Below are positions 24,701 to 34,115 of a stretch of DNA of 64,000 bases, one piece after another. The notes beneath the pieces are model-generated. The model searched no databases. It saw only the letters and a list, made by a program, of their open reading frames with translations, and was not told the origin of the DNA. How positions within the stretch are numbered: position 1 is the stretch's first letter; every line of letters starts with the position of its first letter. The position numbers were made by a program, and so were the translations under genes. This DNA is from Pohlia nutans (lineage: Eukaryota > Streptophyta > Bryopsida > Bryales > Mniaceae): assembly GCA_022496805.1 (NCBI GenBank), contig CM040088.1:42001436-42065435 (forward strand), written 5' to 3'.

Positions 24701-27700
24701 TCGACGGTCCCGCCGCTGGAACCAGAGTGCGTTCCGGACGCGCACGGCGCGTGCCTCCAGGCAACGAAAACGCAGTACAACGTGTGCATGCTGGCGCTGT
24801 ACATGATCGCCATCGGCGCAGGCAGCATCCGGCCGTGCTTGTCCGCGCTCGCAGGCGACCAGTTCGACCAGGAGGATGCCACGGAGCGAGCGCAGACGCC
24901 CAGCTTCTTCAACTGGCTGGTGGTGTCCATCACGTGCGGCGGCATCGTGGCCACCACGCTGGTGGTGCACCTCGGGGAGAATGTCTCCTGGACGTGGTCG
25001 TTCGCCTCCATCGGGGCGGCGATGATGTTGGCCTCGCTGTGTTTTCTGGCGGGGATGGGACGCTACAGGCATCAGAAGGCTGCAGGCAGCCCCCTGGTGC
25101 GCATCGTGCATGTGTTTGCTGCTGCGATTCGTAACCGCAAGATGAAACCGCCTGCTGATTGCCGATTGCTTCATGAGATCGCGGCCATCGACGCCGTGCC
25201 GGACGGCAAACCGTATTACTTGCTCCGTCACACCAAGGGCTTGCGGTACGATCCCTCGATCTCTACCCTCCTTGAACAGCCAAATTCTTTCTGGATAATT
25301 TCTTAGATTGAATTTGTCATTTCATAACCATGAATCCTTGGTCCTTTAGGGGATAAATCAGACTGAGGATACTTTGCAAATGAATGGAAGCCGTCAACGA
25401 ACTTGAGTCCATCATAACATTCAGTAGCCTTCAGGAAGGCTACCTGTTAGTTTCATTCACCTTTATATATGGAGTGACCAGTGATCTGTAATTGAATGGG
25501 CTATTGGACTAAATAAACAATTACAGGACACTATTGAAATGTGATTGAGCGAATGCTTTCGATTACTGTTCACCATGGTTAGTTGCTCTTATTTAATACC
25601 ACGTGCCCCCATAACTACTAATGTGATGTGAAATATCCCACATCATTTCATTGGGATGAAATGATGTGAGATATTCCACATCATTCTGTTGGGAGAAGGC
25701 AACAGTCACAGAGGCTACTGAATGTTATGATAGAAACACCACTCGATCACTTGTGGAGGGTACATTTCCTCCCTTTTTGTAAGAGGTGTCAAACTTAGTG
25801 CTTGAATCACTTATGTCAATCTATACTACAAAAGTGTAGAGGTCTTCATGGGGCTACTTTATATTAGGAACTAATCCTGATTTGGAGTTTGTCAAATTCA
25901 TAAGGAATTGGGTCATCAATGATAACATTTTGCAATATTCAGCAGTGATAAGAATTCTTTGATTCTGGACAAGAGTTCATTAATTCCTTGTTGAATTATT
26001 GATTCAAAGGGTCATCTAGCTTTTTTCTGAAGGAGATTGCCTTGTACATGCTCTCTACAGTAAATGCAAGTCTAAGTTTTTTTTTATTACCATCTATAGT
26101 AGGTAACTCCAAAAGAAGACAAAATCTTACAATTGTTAGAGAATGTTATTGATTATAGACATATGCAAGGATTTTCTCTTCTTTGTTGTTATTTCTACAT
26201 CGTACTACCGGTATATCTTTCTACCGGTATATCTTTCTAGGTGGAAAAATAATACATAATTATATTGCATCTAAAATGCAATACTGTAATCTAGAAATCT
26301 TGGGTAATCAATTATAAGTTGGGTATGAGTTGGGTATAAGTAAGACATGATTAAATGTCTATGGCCACTCATCTTTGAATGAATATGGGGTTGTTAAAAG
26401 TAACTACATCAAATTCAAACGAGGTCCTTATACAAACACCAGGACATCTTTGATGATGAGTACATATTGAATGTATGCAACATTAACATCAAAACCTATA
26501 GTTGTTTTAGGTCATCTACCAGAAAAACTTTAAACATATAGTGTCTAAATACGGCATGCTCAGATGTGTTACAACCTCTTTGTAATTCCTCACAATTAAA
26601 AAAATTAAAATTGCTAGTCTAGTTATAAGAAATATACTCAATTCTTAGTGTCAAAATTTGGTGAAATTGCCTTAGTGGTCTATAATCTCAAGGGGTGCAC
26701 TATGTTAAATTTGCGAAAGTATAAGTAAGTGCGCAAAAGGGGTATTAATTTGAACATTGCCATACAAAGTAAACATACAATAAACATATTTACGGCTGAA
26801 AATATTGACATATATTTACATTACTCATATATTTAGGATAGAATAGATATCTATACAAACATTTTTAGACATATTAGCTCTCGTATACAAGGAGGTTTTA
26901 GAGGGGGTCATGAATGCATGTGATTCTCAAACATAATGTAGAGAGCACCCCTGGGGTCTGTAACCTCCACTTTGTACTGATTTGTATTCCTTGATTGGAA
27001 GGTGGCTTGACAAAGCAGCAATTCCAGATGGCGGCGAGAGTGTAAGCATGTGGCGGCTTGGAAGATGGCTTGACAAAGCAGCAGGTGCAGATGGCGGCGA
27101 GAGCGTGAGCCCGTGGCGGCTGTGCACCGTGACGCAAGTGGAGGAAGTGAAGGGTCTCCTCCGTTGCTTGCCAATAGCATTGAGCACCATGCTACTCTAC
27201 ATGGTATTAATCTTTTTTTCCCGTTCTCTGATTTTCGCTACTACTCCCTCGGTTCCAAAATAAAAATCCTATGGGAACATTGCATCCAGGTTAAAAATGT
27301 GTTTTTTTTATTTCGGACCAGAGGGAGTAATTTGAACTCTTTTCAACATTGTTCAATCTTTATATGTGTACTTACACGAGAGAAAAACTACCTCTCCATG
27401 GTAGGATATGGTGGAAGTGTCTTGTTGTGGTTAATGTCCCAAGTACCAGCTAGTTCAATTTTTTTTGCAAGTACCCAAGATATTAACCACAATAGAACAC
27501 TTGCACTATGTCCAAGGTCAATGTCTCTCCCTGTTTTCTTTTATCTTATAGTTAGGACCTTTTTTTTTGAGCGATAGAGCCTCCAAGAGAACCATTGTGT
27601 GGCACTCCCTCCAACATAGTGGAATTTGAGTGATCCTCATGTAGTTGTATTGCTCCAAAAAATAAACCTTTGTTACAACTTAAGAACAAAGTCTTTCTAA

Positions 27701-29477
27701 AGAGAATTAAAGGTAAAACCCTAATCCTAGGATCACTGCAATAGGTTTACCGCTGGATGCATTGCAAGGCGCACTACACTTGATGAATTCCCTTGCATTA
27801 TATTCACATTTGCAGTATTCCCCTGGATCTAGGATTTTGCCGCATAATTTAAAAAAAAAATGCACTAGACACTACTAGGATCGTACACTGCGTGCTACGT
27901 CTGTTAGCAACACTGGGGCGTAACTGTCACAGCTTGTGAACATGAAGGACCAAGGGTTTATGGTTTTGAAATAGAAAATTCAATTGATCATATTGTGAAA
28001 AATATAATTCAGTTGGAATCAAATTTTATATCACCAGAATTAGTGACAAACATTGCATAAATTGGTCAAAAAATAAATAAAAATGGAACAAAAAGAAGTC
28101 CACTTAAGATCTACTCAAAACTACTACAAAAATCCGAGTCCCAATTTAAGCTTCTTGGTTGTTTAGGGGTTGACCCCTAAACAACCAAGAAGCCCAAATT
28201 GAACCTCATGTTTTTCTTGGTAGTTTTGAGTAGGTCCTATGTGAAGTTCCTTTTCTTTAAACTTGTATCTTATTTTTAACCGACACATGCAATGTTCTTC
28301 ACTGATTCTTGTGATATAAAATCTGATTACATTTGAATTATATTTTTTACAATATGATCAATTGAATTTGTCATTTTAAAACCATGAACCCTTGGTCTTT
28401 CATGTTAACCCCTAAAGGACCAAGGATTCATAGTTTTAAAATGACGAATTCAATTGATCATATTGTGAAAAATATAATTCAAATGAGACCAAATTTTATA
28501 TCACTAGAATCAGTGAAGAATATTGCATGTGAAGAAATTTGAACAAAAAGAAGTCCACATAGGACCTACTCAAAACTGCTAGCTAAAAACAACATGAGGT
28601 CCAATTTGGACTTCATGGTCCTTTAGGGGTTAACAAGCTGTAACAGTTAGGCTGCAGTGTTGCCACCAAACGTAGCAATGAACGCAATCCATGATCCTAG
28701 TAGCGAGAAGTTACACAATTTGAAGATGAAAAGGAATTAAGGAATTTTTGTGGTGTTGTTGTGTTGGTAATGCAGGTATTAGCGCAAGTGCAGACATGGA
28801 CAACAGCGCAAGGCTACGCGATGGAGCGGCACATGGGAGCCTCGGAGTATCTGATTCCACCAGCCACGGTATCAGCAATCGCCATCGCCATAGTTCTCCT
28901 GGAGGTCGCGGCCTACGATTTCTTCCTAGTACCCGTGCTGAAACGCTACACGGGATCGCCACACGGGCTCTCTCACTTGCAACGCATCGGCACGGGCCTG
29001 GCGCTCTCCGTGGTGGGATTGGCGTACGCCGCGCTCCTGGAATCCATCCGCCTCGACGTCGCCCGATCAAACCGTCTCATGAGCATCTTCTGGCAGCTGC
29101 CGATTCTCGTGATCATGGGCACTGCCATCTTCTTCGCCCACGCCGGCCTCTTCGAATTCTTCTACTACGAGTCGCCCGTGCGCATGCGCAGTACCGGGAC
29201 CGCGCTCTCCATGCTCCCCATCGCCATGGGCCTGTTCCAGAACGGAGGTTTCATGGAAGCTGTCAACACTTTCACCAAGAAAGTTGCAGGGAAAGGCTGG
29301 CTGGAGGATCCCAACCTCAACTTCAATCACCTGAATTACTTCTACTTGCTCATGGCTGTCATGAGCTTGTTTAACTTCGCGGTCTACTTGATCACCGCTC
29401 GCGTTTACGTGTACAAAGAGTTCATCAACATTCATCACGTTCGTGACGAACCCCATTGGGCTGTTCAAAGCATTTGA
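21750..29477 (+). CDS. NPF: NPF/PTR-family (NRT1/PTR, POT) transporter
   Basis: Proposed exons are 21750-21833 (start exon, tentative), 22485-22638, 23298-23515, 24677-25245, 27002-27203 and 28776-29477. All junctions are GT...AG and in phase, giving about 642 aa (621 if the alternative acceptor at 27065 is used). Family signatures: DGSVDFKGRPADR before the first helix, GGFMSDAFLGNFWTI, IGAGSIRPCLSALAGDQFD, RLCTVTQVEEVK after the central loop, and the C-terminal half through FFAHAGLFEFFYYE. NPF proteins are 12-helix, usually proton-coupled carriers of nitrate, peptides, hormones or glucosides; the substrate cannot be read here. The ExxER motif of helix 1 is replaced by AAMFEA, which in this family suggests altered or absent proton coupling. 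Introns are full of MITEs, yet the frame is intact. The first exon is the least certain part. Confidence 0.88.
22018..22411. repeat. Tandem duplication in NPF intron 1
   Basis: A segment of about 170 bp starting GAATGTGCATAACATTCT occurs at 22018-22193 and again at 22244-22411. Both copies carry GTGTGTCGAAATGAGGCGTA. Divergence is low, so the duplication is fairly recent. Confidence 0.8.
22783..22995. mobile_element. MITE-like hairpin in NPF intron 2
   Basis: Imperfect inverted ends (GTTGGGAGTA...ACACAAC against GTTGTGTAA...) surround internal inverted copies of AGAACGACATT and AATGTCGTTCT. Confidence 0.45.
23680..23850. mobile_element. MITE-like inverted repeat in NPF intron 3
   Basis: Ends TTCACACCAGGCGAG and TGTGTGAA, with inner inverted arms AACTTGAGAGGGGT and TTGACCCCTC plus ATAACCCAACA/TGGGTTAT at the centre. 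No coding capacity. Confidence 0.45.
24141..24625. repeat. Duplicated block around a short ACGACATT array in NPF intron 3
   Basis: A segment of about 150 bp (containing AAAATGGCAAGAAAAGTGGT-like and GGATTTTCGGTGTAGCGA) occurs twice, at about 24167-24318 and 24420-24560. Between them lie three copies of a unit of about 29 bp with CGACATTCCTATGAAGCAG. Confidence 0.7.
25288..25350 (-). mobile_element. Truncated family A element end in NPF intron 4
   Basis: Only about 60 bp of one family A end remain (AACCATGAATCCTTGGTCC followed by TTTAGGGG). Confidence 0.6.
25414..25728. mobile_element. CATTCAGTAG-family inverted-repeat element
   Basis: Ends ATAACATTCAGTAGCC and GGCTACTGAATGTTAT form a perfect terminal inverted repeat over about 315 bp. 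Other copies or remnants: 30780-30949, 39040-39266, 47955-48103, a right end at 19463 and a left end at 60161. Confidence 0.7.
26693..26955. mobile_element. MITE with GGGTGCACT termini, inverted relative of 13290
   Basis: Starts AAGGGGTGCACTATG and ends ACATAATGTAGAGAGCACCCCT. Lies in the intron just before the duplicated acceptor. Confidence 0.5.
27002..27127 (+). repeat. 63-bp tandem duplication spanning an NPF splice acceptor
   Basis: The unit GGAAG|(G/A)TGGCTTGACAAAG... is repeated 63 bases apart, giving residues WLDKAAIPDGGESVSMWRLG followed by WLDKAAGADGGESVSPWRLC. Both unit starts have an AG that can join the upstream donor at 25245 in the same phase (CG|G or CG|A, both Arg). Confidence 0.85.
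27242..27329. mobile_element. Stowaway-type MITE
   Basis: Begins TACTCCCTCGGTTCC and ends GGACCAGAGGGAGTA, the classical plant Stowaway (Tc1/mariner) terminus with TA flanks. Length 88 bp, 38 bases after an NPF donor site. Confidence 0.85.
27371..27535. mobile_element. Hairpin element related to 23834-24000
   Basis: Inner inverted arms GGAAGTGTCTTGTTGTGGTTAA and TTAACCACAATAGAACACTT-like, shared with the segment at 23834-24000, whose arms are AAGTGTCAGGTTGTGG and CCGCAACAGGACA. Ends carry ACACGAGAGAAAA. Confidence 0.5.
27870..28705. mobile_element. CACTA-like MITE containing three stacked family A elements
   Basis: Outer element: left end CACTACTAGGATCG, right end GATCCTAGTAGCG, flanked by a 3-bp AGA duplication (27867-27869 and 28706-28708), as expected for CACTA/EnSpm elements. 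Its palindromic centre (AGCTTGTTAACAAGCT when restored) was split at the TTAA. Inserted are three family A copies: 27941-28169 (+), 28174-28404 (-) and 28409-28629 (+), separated by TTGA and TTAA. All lie in NPF intron 5. Confidence 0.8.
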
Positions 29478-29730
29478 ACTGATTCATCAAATTTTTGCGT
29501 CGACAAGTATACCGATGTTGCCATTGCTGATCAGTTGAAAGACTGTGGATGAACGTTTGCAATCAGTGTGGGATTTGATTCATCTTTACGCTGATTTCTA
29601 GCTACATGGATTTTTTTGCTGACAAGGGAACTGTAATGACATGAATTTGACATGTCATTCAAGAGTTAATATGGCTGAGGAAGAAAGTTAGTTGCTTCCC
29701 TTTTAGGTGTTGCCACAGTTTTGGAAAGGA

Positions 29731-29766
<36 letters not shown>

Positions 29767-30462
29767 TCTCCTCGGTCGCAGTATTCCGCAGTATTCACAG
29801 GCTATGGATGGCTTTGTTTTGTTAAGGCCTCTCTAGCTCTGTGTGATTTGTACATAATTTGGACAGACAAATGATTATTAATTCAACCAGCGATATGAAT
29901 TATTGTCAAGCTTATAAATTTTCTGGAGCTTGAATGTCCAGAGGCTCATGTTCATGTCTTTGTTGGAGTTTGTGACTTTGTTCTGATGGCCATGGGCTGA
30001 TTGATCTCTTGGAACATCACAAGCCTGAATGAGTGTGAGATTGTGCTGTACACATTTACAAAATTGTATGGATGAGAATGTTGTTCATAATGCTAAGCGT
30101 GAGAAATGTTTGTTAGTCATGTTTCAATATACACTCCAAGGTACTTCAGCCTATACCATTTATGCTCACATTAATTTACATTACATTAAAATTGACTTAA
30201 ATAATATTAATTCATCATGAGGAATATATGAATTTAATGCCTATAATTAACTTAAAACATTAAGAGCATTGTGAATGTAATGGGGCTCTTTTGTGATGAA
30301 GATCATCATTAGTATGGCTCATGTGAAGCAATATACGAGTGCAATTAGTGTGGTTGGAAGACCATTCTATCTCTCAGGGTAGTCAACCCAGTAGGAAAAA
30401 AAAAAACGAAGAAACCCAGTTCCCCAAGTCTTGCACTATAAATGACTCATCCAACTGGCTAT
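29478..30462. other. 3' flank of the NPF gene and intergenic
   Basis: Probably holds the NPF 3' UTR. Contains a (TA)n tract at 29736-29762. No further gene is seen. Confidence 0.5.
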
Positions 30463-30769
30463 AAGGTTGAGGCACCTAAAACCGATCAGTTAAGACATTC
30501 ACTATACATGGGATAGATGAATCGATATTTTAAGTATTTTCCTCTTTTAGCAATAAGAAATTAAGAAGTTTTCATATTTAATTTAATTTTTTTGATAATT
30601 ATTTGAATAAGTACAAATTTTCAAAGTGAAAGTCATAGGTTTACCTAAAACCGATCACATGCTCTAATGTACAAATGAGGTACATCTTCCCTTTGAAAAT
30701 CTAGAAATTAGGCAAGAATCTAGGGTGGTTGGTTTTGGGTACCTGGTCAGTTTTAGGTGCCTCGACCTT
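30463..30769. mobile_element. TA-flanked element with AGGTTGAGG termini
   Basis: Terminal inverted repeats AGGTTGAGGCACCTAAAAC and GTTTTAGGTGCCTCGACCT-like, flanked by TA. Same terminal pattern as the elements at 11476 and 16338. Confidence 0.65.
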
Positions 30770-30779
30770 AGCTGCATGC

Positions 30780-30949
30780 ATAACATTCAGTAGCCTTCAT
30801 GCCCATTGCCTTTCCTTCATGCGATCTGTTCATCACCTTAAACCTCCACCTGTCCACTTAGCTACTGATGAAGTACTCTTGGGTGTGGAGTATACCACAC
30901 CATCTATTGTAGAGCCAAGGCAGGAATAATGCATGCTACTGAATGTTAT
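30780..30949. mobile_element. CATTCAGTAG-family element
   Basis: Ends ATAACATTCAGTAGCC and GCTACTGAATGTTAT, 170 bp, immediately beside the preceding element. Confidence 0.7.
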
Positions 30950-31034
30950 ATGTGTGATGCAATTGTAGCAGTGGTCTCCTTTCAATGTGATCAATGAACA
31001 TAAAGTTCGAGCCTTGTAAGAGCATCCTTAACCA

Positions 31035-31615
31035 TTAACTGCCTAAGCGTTCATTTTTTGAACGATGTATAGATTTCATCCACGTTCTCTCATCCGTCAT
31101 GCATTAATTGCACTGTGAATTTTTTACTATAGATTATATGGAAAGTTAGCTTTATGCATGTGAGAACCAATTAGAAAGGGGATGATTTGGGAGATTTGTT
31201 ATGCCTCATTTCATGTTGCAGTGATTCACCAAAAAATTTTAAGATCTTAATTCAAAAGTGTTCAAAAGCGCTCTTGAAAAAGTCAACTCATAAAATTAAG
31301 CAACCAAAAAATCTTCAAAAATCACTACACTTAGAGTATTACATTTCAACCCATCACAACAAATTTCATCCATAGATTGTCAGTATCTTATTTGTAATCA
31401 AATTACAAAAGAATTTTGAATTTTAAGTTTCAAACTTTATACAAAAATATTGGTGATTGCAATCATAGATCTACTTGTATGGATAGAATGAAAAAATTCA
31501 TATTGTACAACTTTTAATCATACATCAAGTTCAAAATATCCCTCTTAATTGCATTTTATAATGCATCTTTGCAAAATTGCACAATTTGGAGAGGGTTGTA
31601 GCCATTTAGGGGTTG
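31035..31615. mobile_element. Family D element, inverted relative to the 9-16 kb copies
   Basis: From TTAA|CTGCCTAAGCG to GCCATTTAGGGG|TTGA, about 580 bp. The inner TTTTTTGAACGA hairpin-like start matches the copy at 36733. Confidence 0.65.
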
Positions 31616-33390
31616 ATCGGAGCCGGGGCATGGGGCAATAGTTGTTGTAATGAGTTGCTATTCACTCCCAAAATGTTTGGCAACAGTGCCCATTGTTGTG
31701 GACGGGGTCTTGCGAAACATGGAGAACACTACGACATATCTTACGCTCTTTGTTACTACTAAAATTATTCTCCTTCTTGGCTCTCTATGACTCGGTCATT
31801 GCCATAAACACACATTGACCACCTCAATTGAGCGAGAAATCAAGACAACTGGAGGGCACAACACCCAAAAAATGTGATGTGTGAGGGGGAGAAAGTGTAG
31901 AGGCCGTGAAAGTGACTCAGCTTTCTGCTGGCAGCGTTGGGTCGTAAGAGAGACACAACTACAAGGCCCCACCTCCAAACTACCGTTTCAGTACCAATAT
32001 AATGGTCAAATTGAGGATGCTCTAAGAAAATTATATCTTCATACACTTTAAAAGAAGGAAAAAGTAAGGGTAGGCTTTGGAATGATCTTAAACTACCCAA
32101 TTGATCTCAATTGTTGACTTGGTTGATATGCATTAGGTCTATGATGTAGACTATTCAATTCCTACCAACATCCGTAGTCCAAATGCAACCCACTAGTTTG
32201 ACATGCACCAACTTTCTTTGGCTTTGAATGCTTCTTGAGGATAGAAATGTAAATAAAAATTAACTAACCATATAAATGTAGATTTTACCATGCAATCCTT
32301 TTTTTCATAAAACATCATTGGTATGTTACATGAGCCACATCACCTTTTGAAGCTTGTGCAACTTCTGTCTACATCTTTCAACATTTGAATTAATTAAAAA
32401 TTTGTGTTTGTAAGGTTTGATTAGCCTTAAAGGGTAGGATAATTATGTTGAAATTAAGTTATTTTGTAATAATTTAATTAAGTCAAAGTCTATGGACTCT
32501 AAGGTAGCCACAACACAAGAATAAAGAACCAAGATTTTATAGATTTTAACACCTAAAGTTCTTTAATGCGGTGTTTAGGCCCAAAACTACGCCAAAATCA
32601 TCTTTCCTAAAATAGGAATAAAATCTTAATTTTTATTTGATTTCTTGATACAACTATAGGATTTTAGTTTAACTTATTTGGCTATGTCCTACTAAAATTA
32701 TAGTAAGAGTGAAAAACCCCATCAATAACAAAATTGTAATGCTCAAACTTTAAACAAGCATTTTCAGCTCATTTCAAAGGTCTTTCTACTTTTTAATACA
32801 AAATTTCTTTTGTTTAGAAATTTTTGCTTTTAATAATGTATTAAAAATATGAATTGAAAATACATGAAAATAATTTCAAAAAATAAACTTCATGTTTTAT
32901 TTATTTTTAATAATTAAGTGGAATATGTACAGGATAAAAAGAACTAAATTGTCAATAATTTTACATGGAATTTAAAAATAAAAATAAAAAAAGCAAAAAT
33001 GTTCTAGTATGCTATATGCGATCTATGATATTTCATTTTATTTATAAAAAATTAGCTTCAAATAATACTTCAATTAAAATTTTCTATAAATAAGAAAAAA
33101 AAAAAAAATCTTCAAAATTCATATTGATAAAGGTCTATCTAACCAAAATTAATTAATTAAAAAATTAAAAAAATTAAAAAATTAAAAAATTACGTTGTCT
33201 ATAGGTGTATTGGCTTTAAAATAAAATAAAACTTTATTGGCTTTCTCCTTTAGGGCAGAGACTTTCCAATGACACCTGTCAACCCTGCCCCTTAAAAGTC
33301 CAATTTACTATCTACAACCCTTTTCAAATTTGACGCTTGTTAAATCCTTCTTCATCTATCAAACATTTCGTTCATTTGTGACTGTTGACT
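31616..33390. other. Intergenic, nothing recognised
   Basis: AT-rich, increasingly so toward 33200, where AATTA/AAAATT low-complexity runs occur. No gene. Confidence 0.45.
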
Positions 33391-33712
33391 GAGAACAAGA
33401 TTCAGATCTAGATTTAGATCAGAGGCATCGCGCTTATATACAAGCGTTTGCTCCCTTGCTACTCATCTTGTCTTCTCATCTTGTCTTCTCATCTTGTCGT
33501 GGATCAAAAAATTCTGTCGTTCTCAATTAGTTGTGAGTTTTGGGTTTTTAGCCTGCTTCTTGGAGTTCTTGTAGATGTACGAGGGAGAGCAGAAGAAGCT
33601 CGAGGAGCTTCGCAAGCAGATTCACGATGAGTGGGAGAAATTAGAGCTTTGTCTCAGTCTTGTACGTGCTTCTTTCGACCCCCTATATCTTCGAACTTGT
33701 CTCAGTGTGTAG
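33391..33712 (+). CDS. Possible short coiled-coil ORF behind a promoter-like segment
   Basis: A TATATA box-like motif near 33436 and a thrice-repeated CATCTTGTCTTCT leader precede an ATG at 33575. The ORF (33575-33712) encodes 45 residues, starting MYEGEQKKLEELRKQIHDEW, strongly helical and charged. A GTACGT donor-like site lies inside it after CTCAGTCTT. It looks like the first exon of a gene whose remaining exons are not visible here, so it may be a fragment or a captured exon. Confidence 0.25.
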
Positions 33713-33966
33713 CATAGAGGTTATACCAACAAACCAAAGCTCCCTTTATTCTTTTTTTTCGTTCTTGTTTACTCATCTTGTCGCCAGCCAGCCAGACCGG
33801 CGATAGCCTTTTGTTGCGTGTTTGTTAGTGCATTACTTGTTGTTAGGGATTCCGATTTTGTTCTCTGTTCAGAGCAATTCAAATTTATTCTCTCCGATTC
33901 AGGGGGTCACTTCTGCAAACATCACTCGGATCCTCAATGTACAATCCTCAATCCTTGTAATTTTTG

Positions 33967-34045
33967 CAATATTTATTGGAATCACATGAAACAAATTTTG
34001 GCATGACATGCCAAAATTTGTTTCATGTGATTCCAATAAATATTG
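33967..34045. repeat. Perfect 79-nt palindrome
   Basis: Two perfectly complementary 39-nt arms around a single central A at 34006 (centre GGCATGACATGCC). It is followed by degenerate 16-17-bp repeats of ATGTGATTCCAATAAAT up to about 34115. Confidence 0.9.
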
Positions 34046-34115
34046 TGATTCCAATAAATCATGTGATTCCAAAAAATTATGTGATTCCAATAAGTCATGT
34101 AATGCCAATAAATGT

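Noticed and set aside
24649..25231. Overlapping GC-rich ORFs on both strands over NPF exon 4
   Set aside because: Shadows of the real exon 24677-25245, which alone matches the transporter family.
25246..25306. Premature stop truncating the NPF protein after SFWIIS
   Set aside because: This is intron read-through; the GT at 25246 is a donor joining to 27002.
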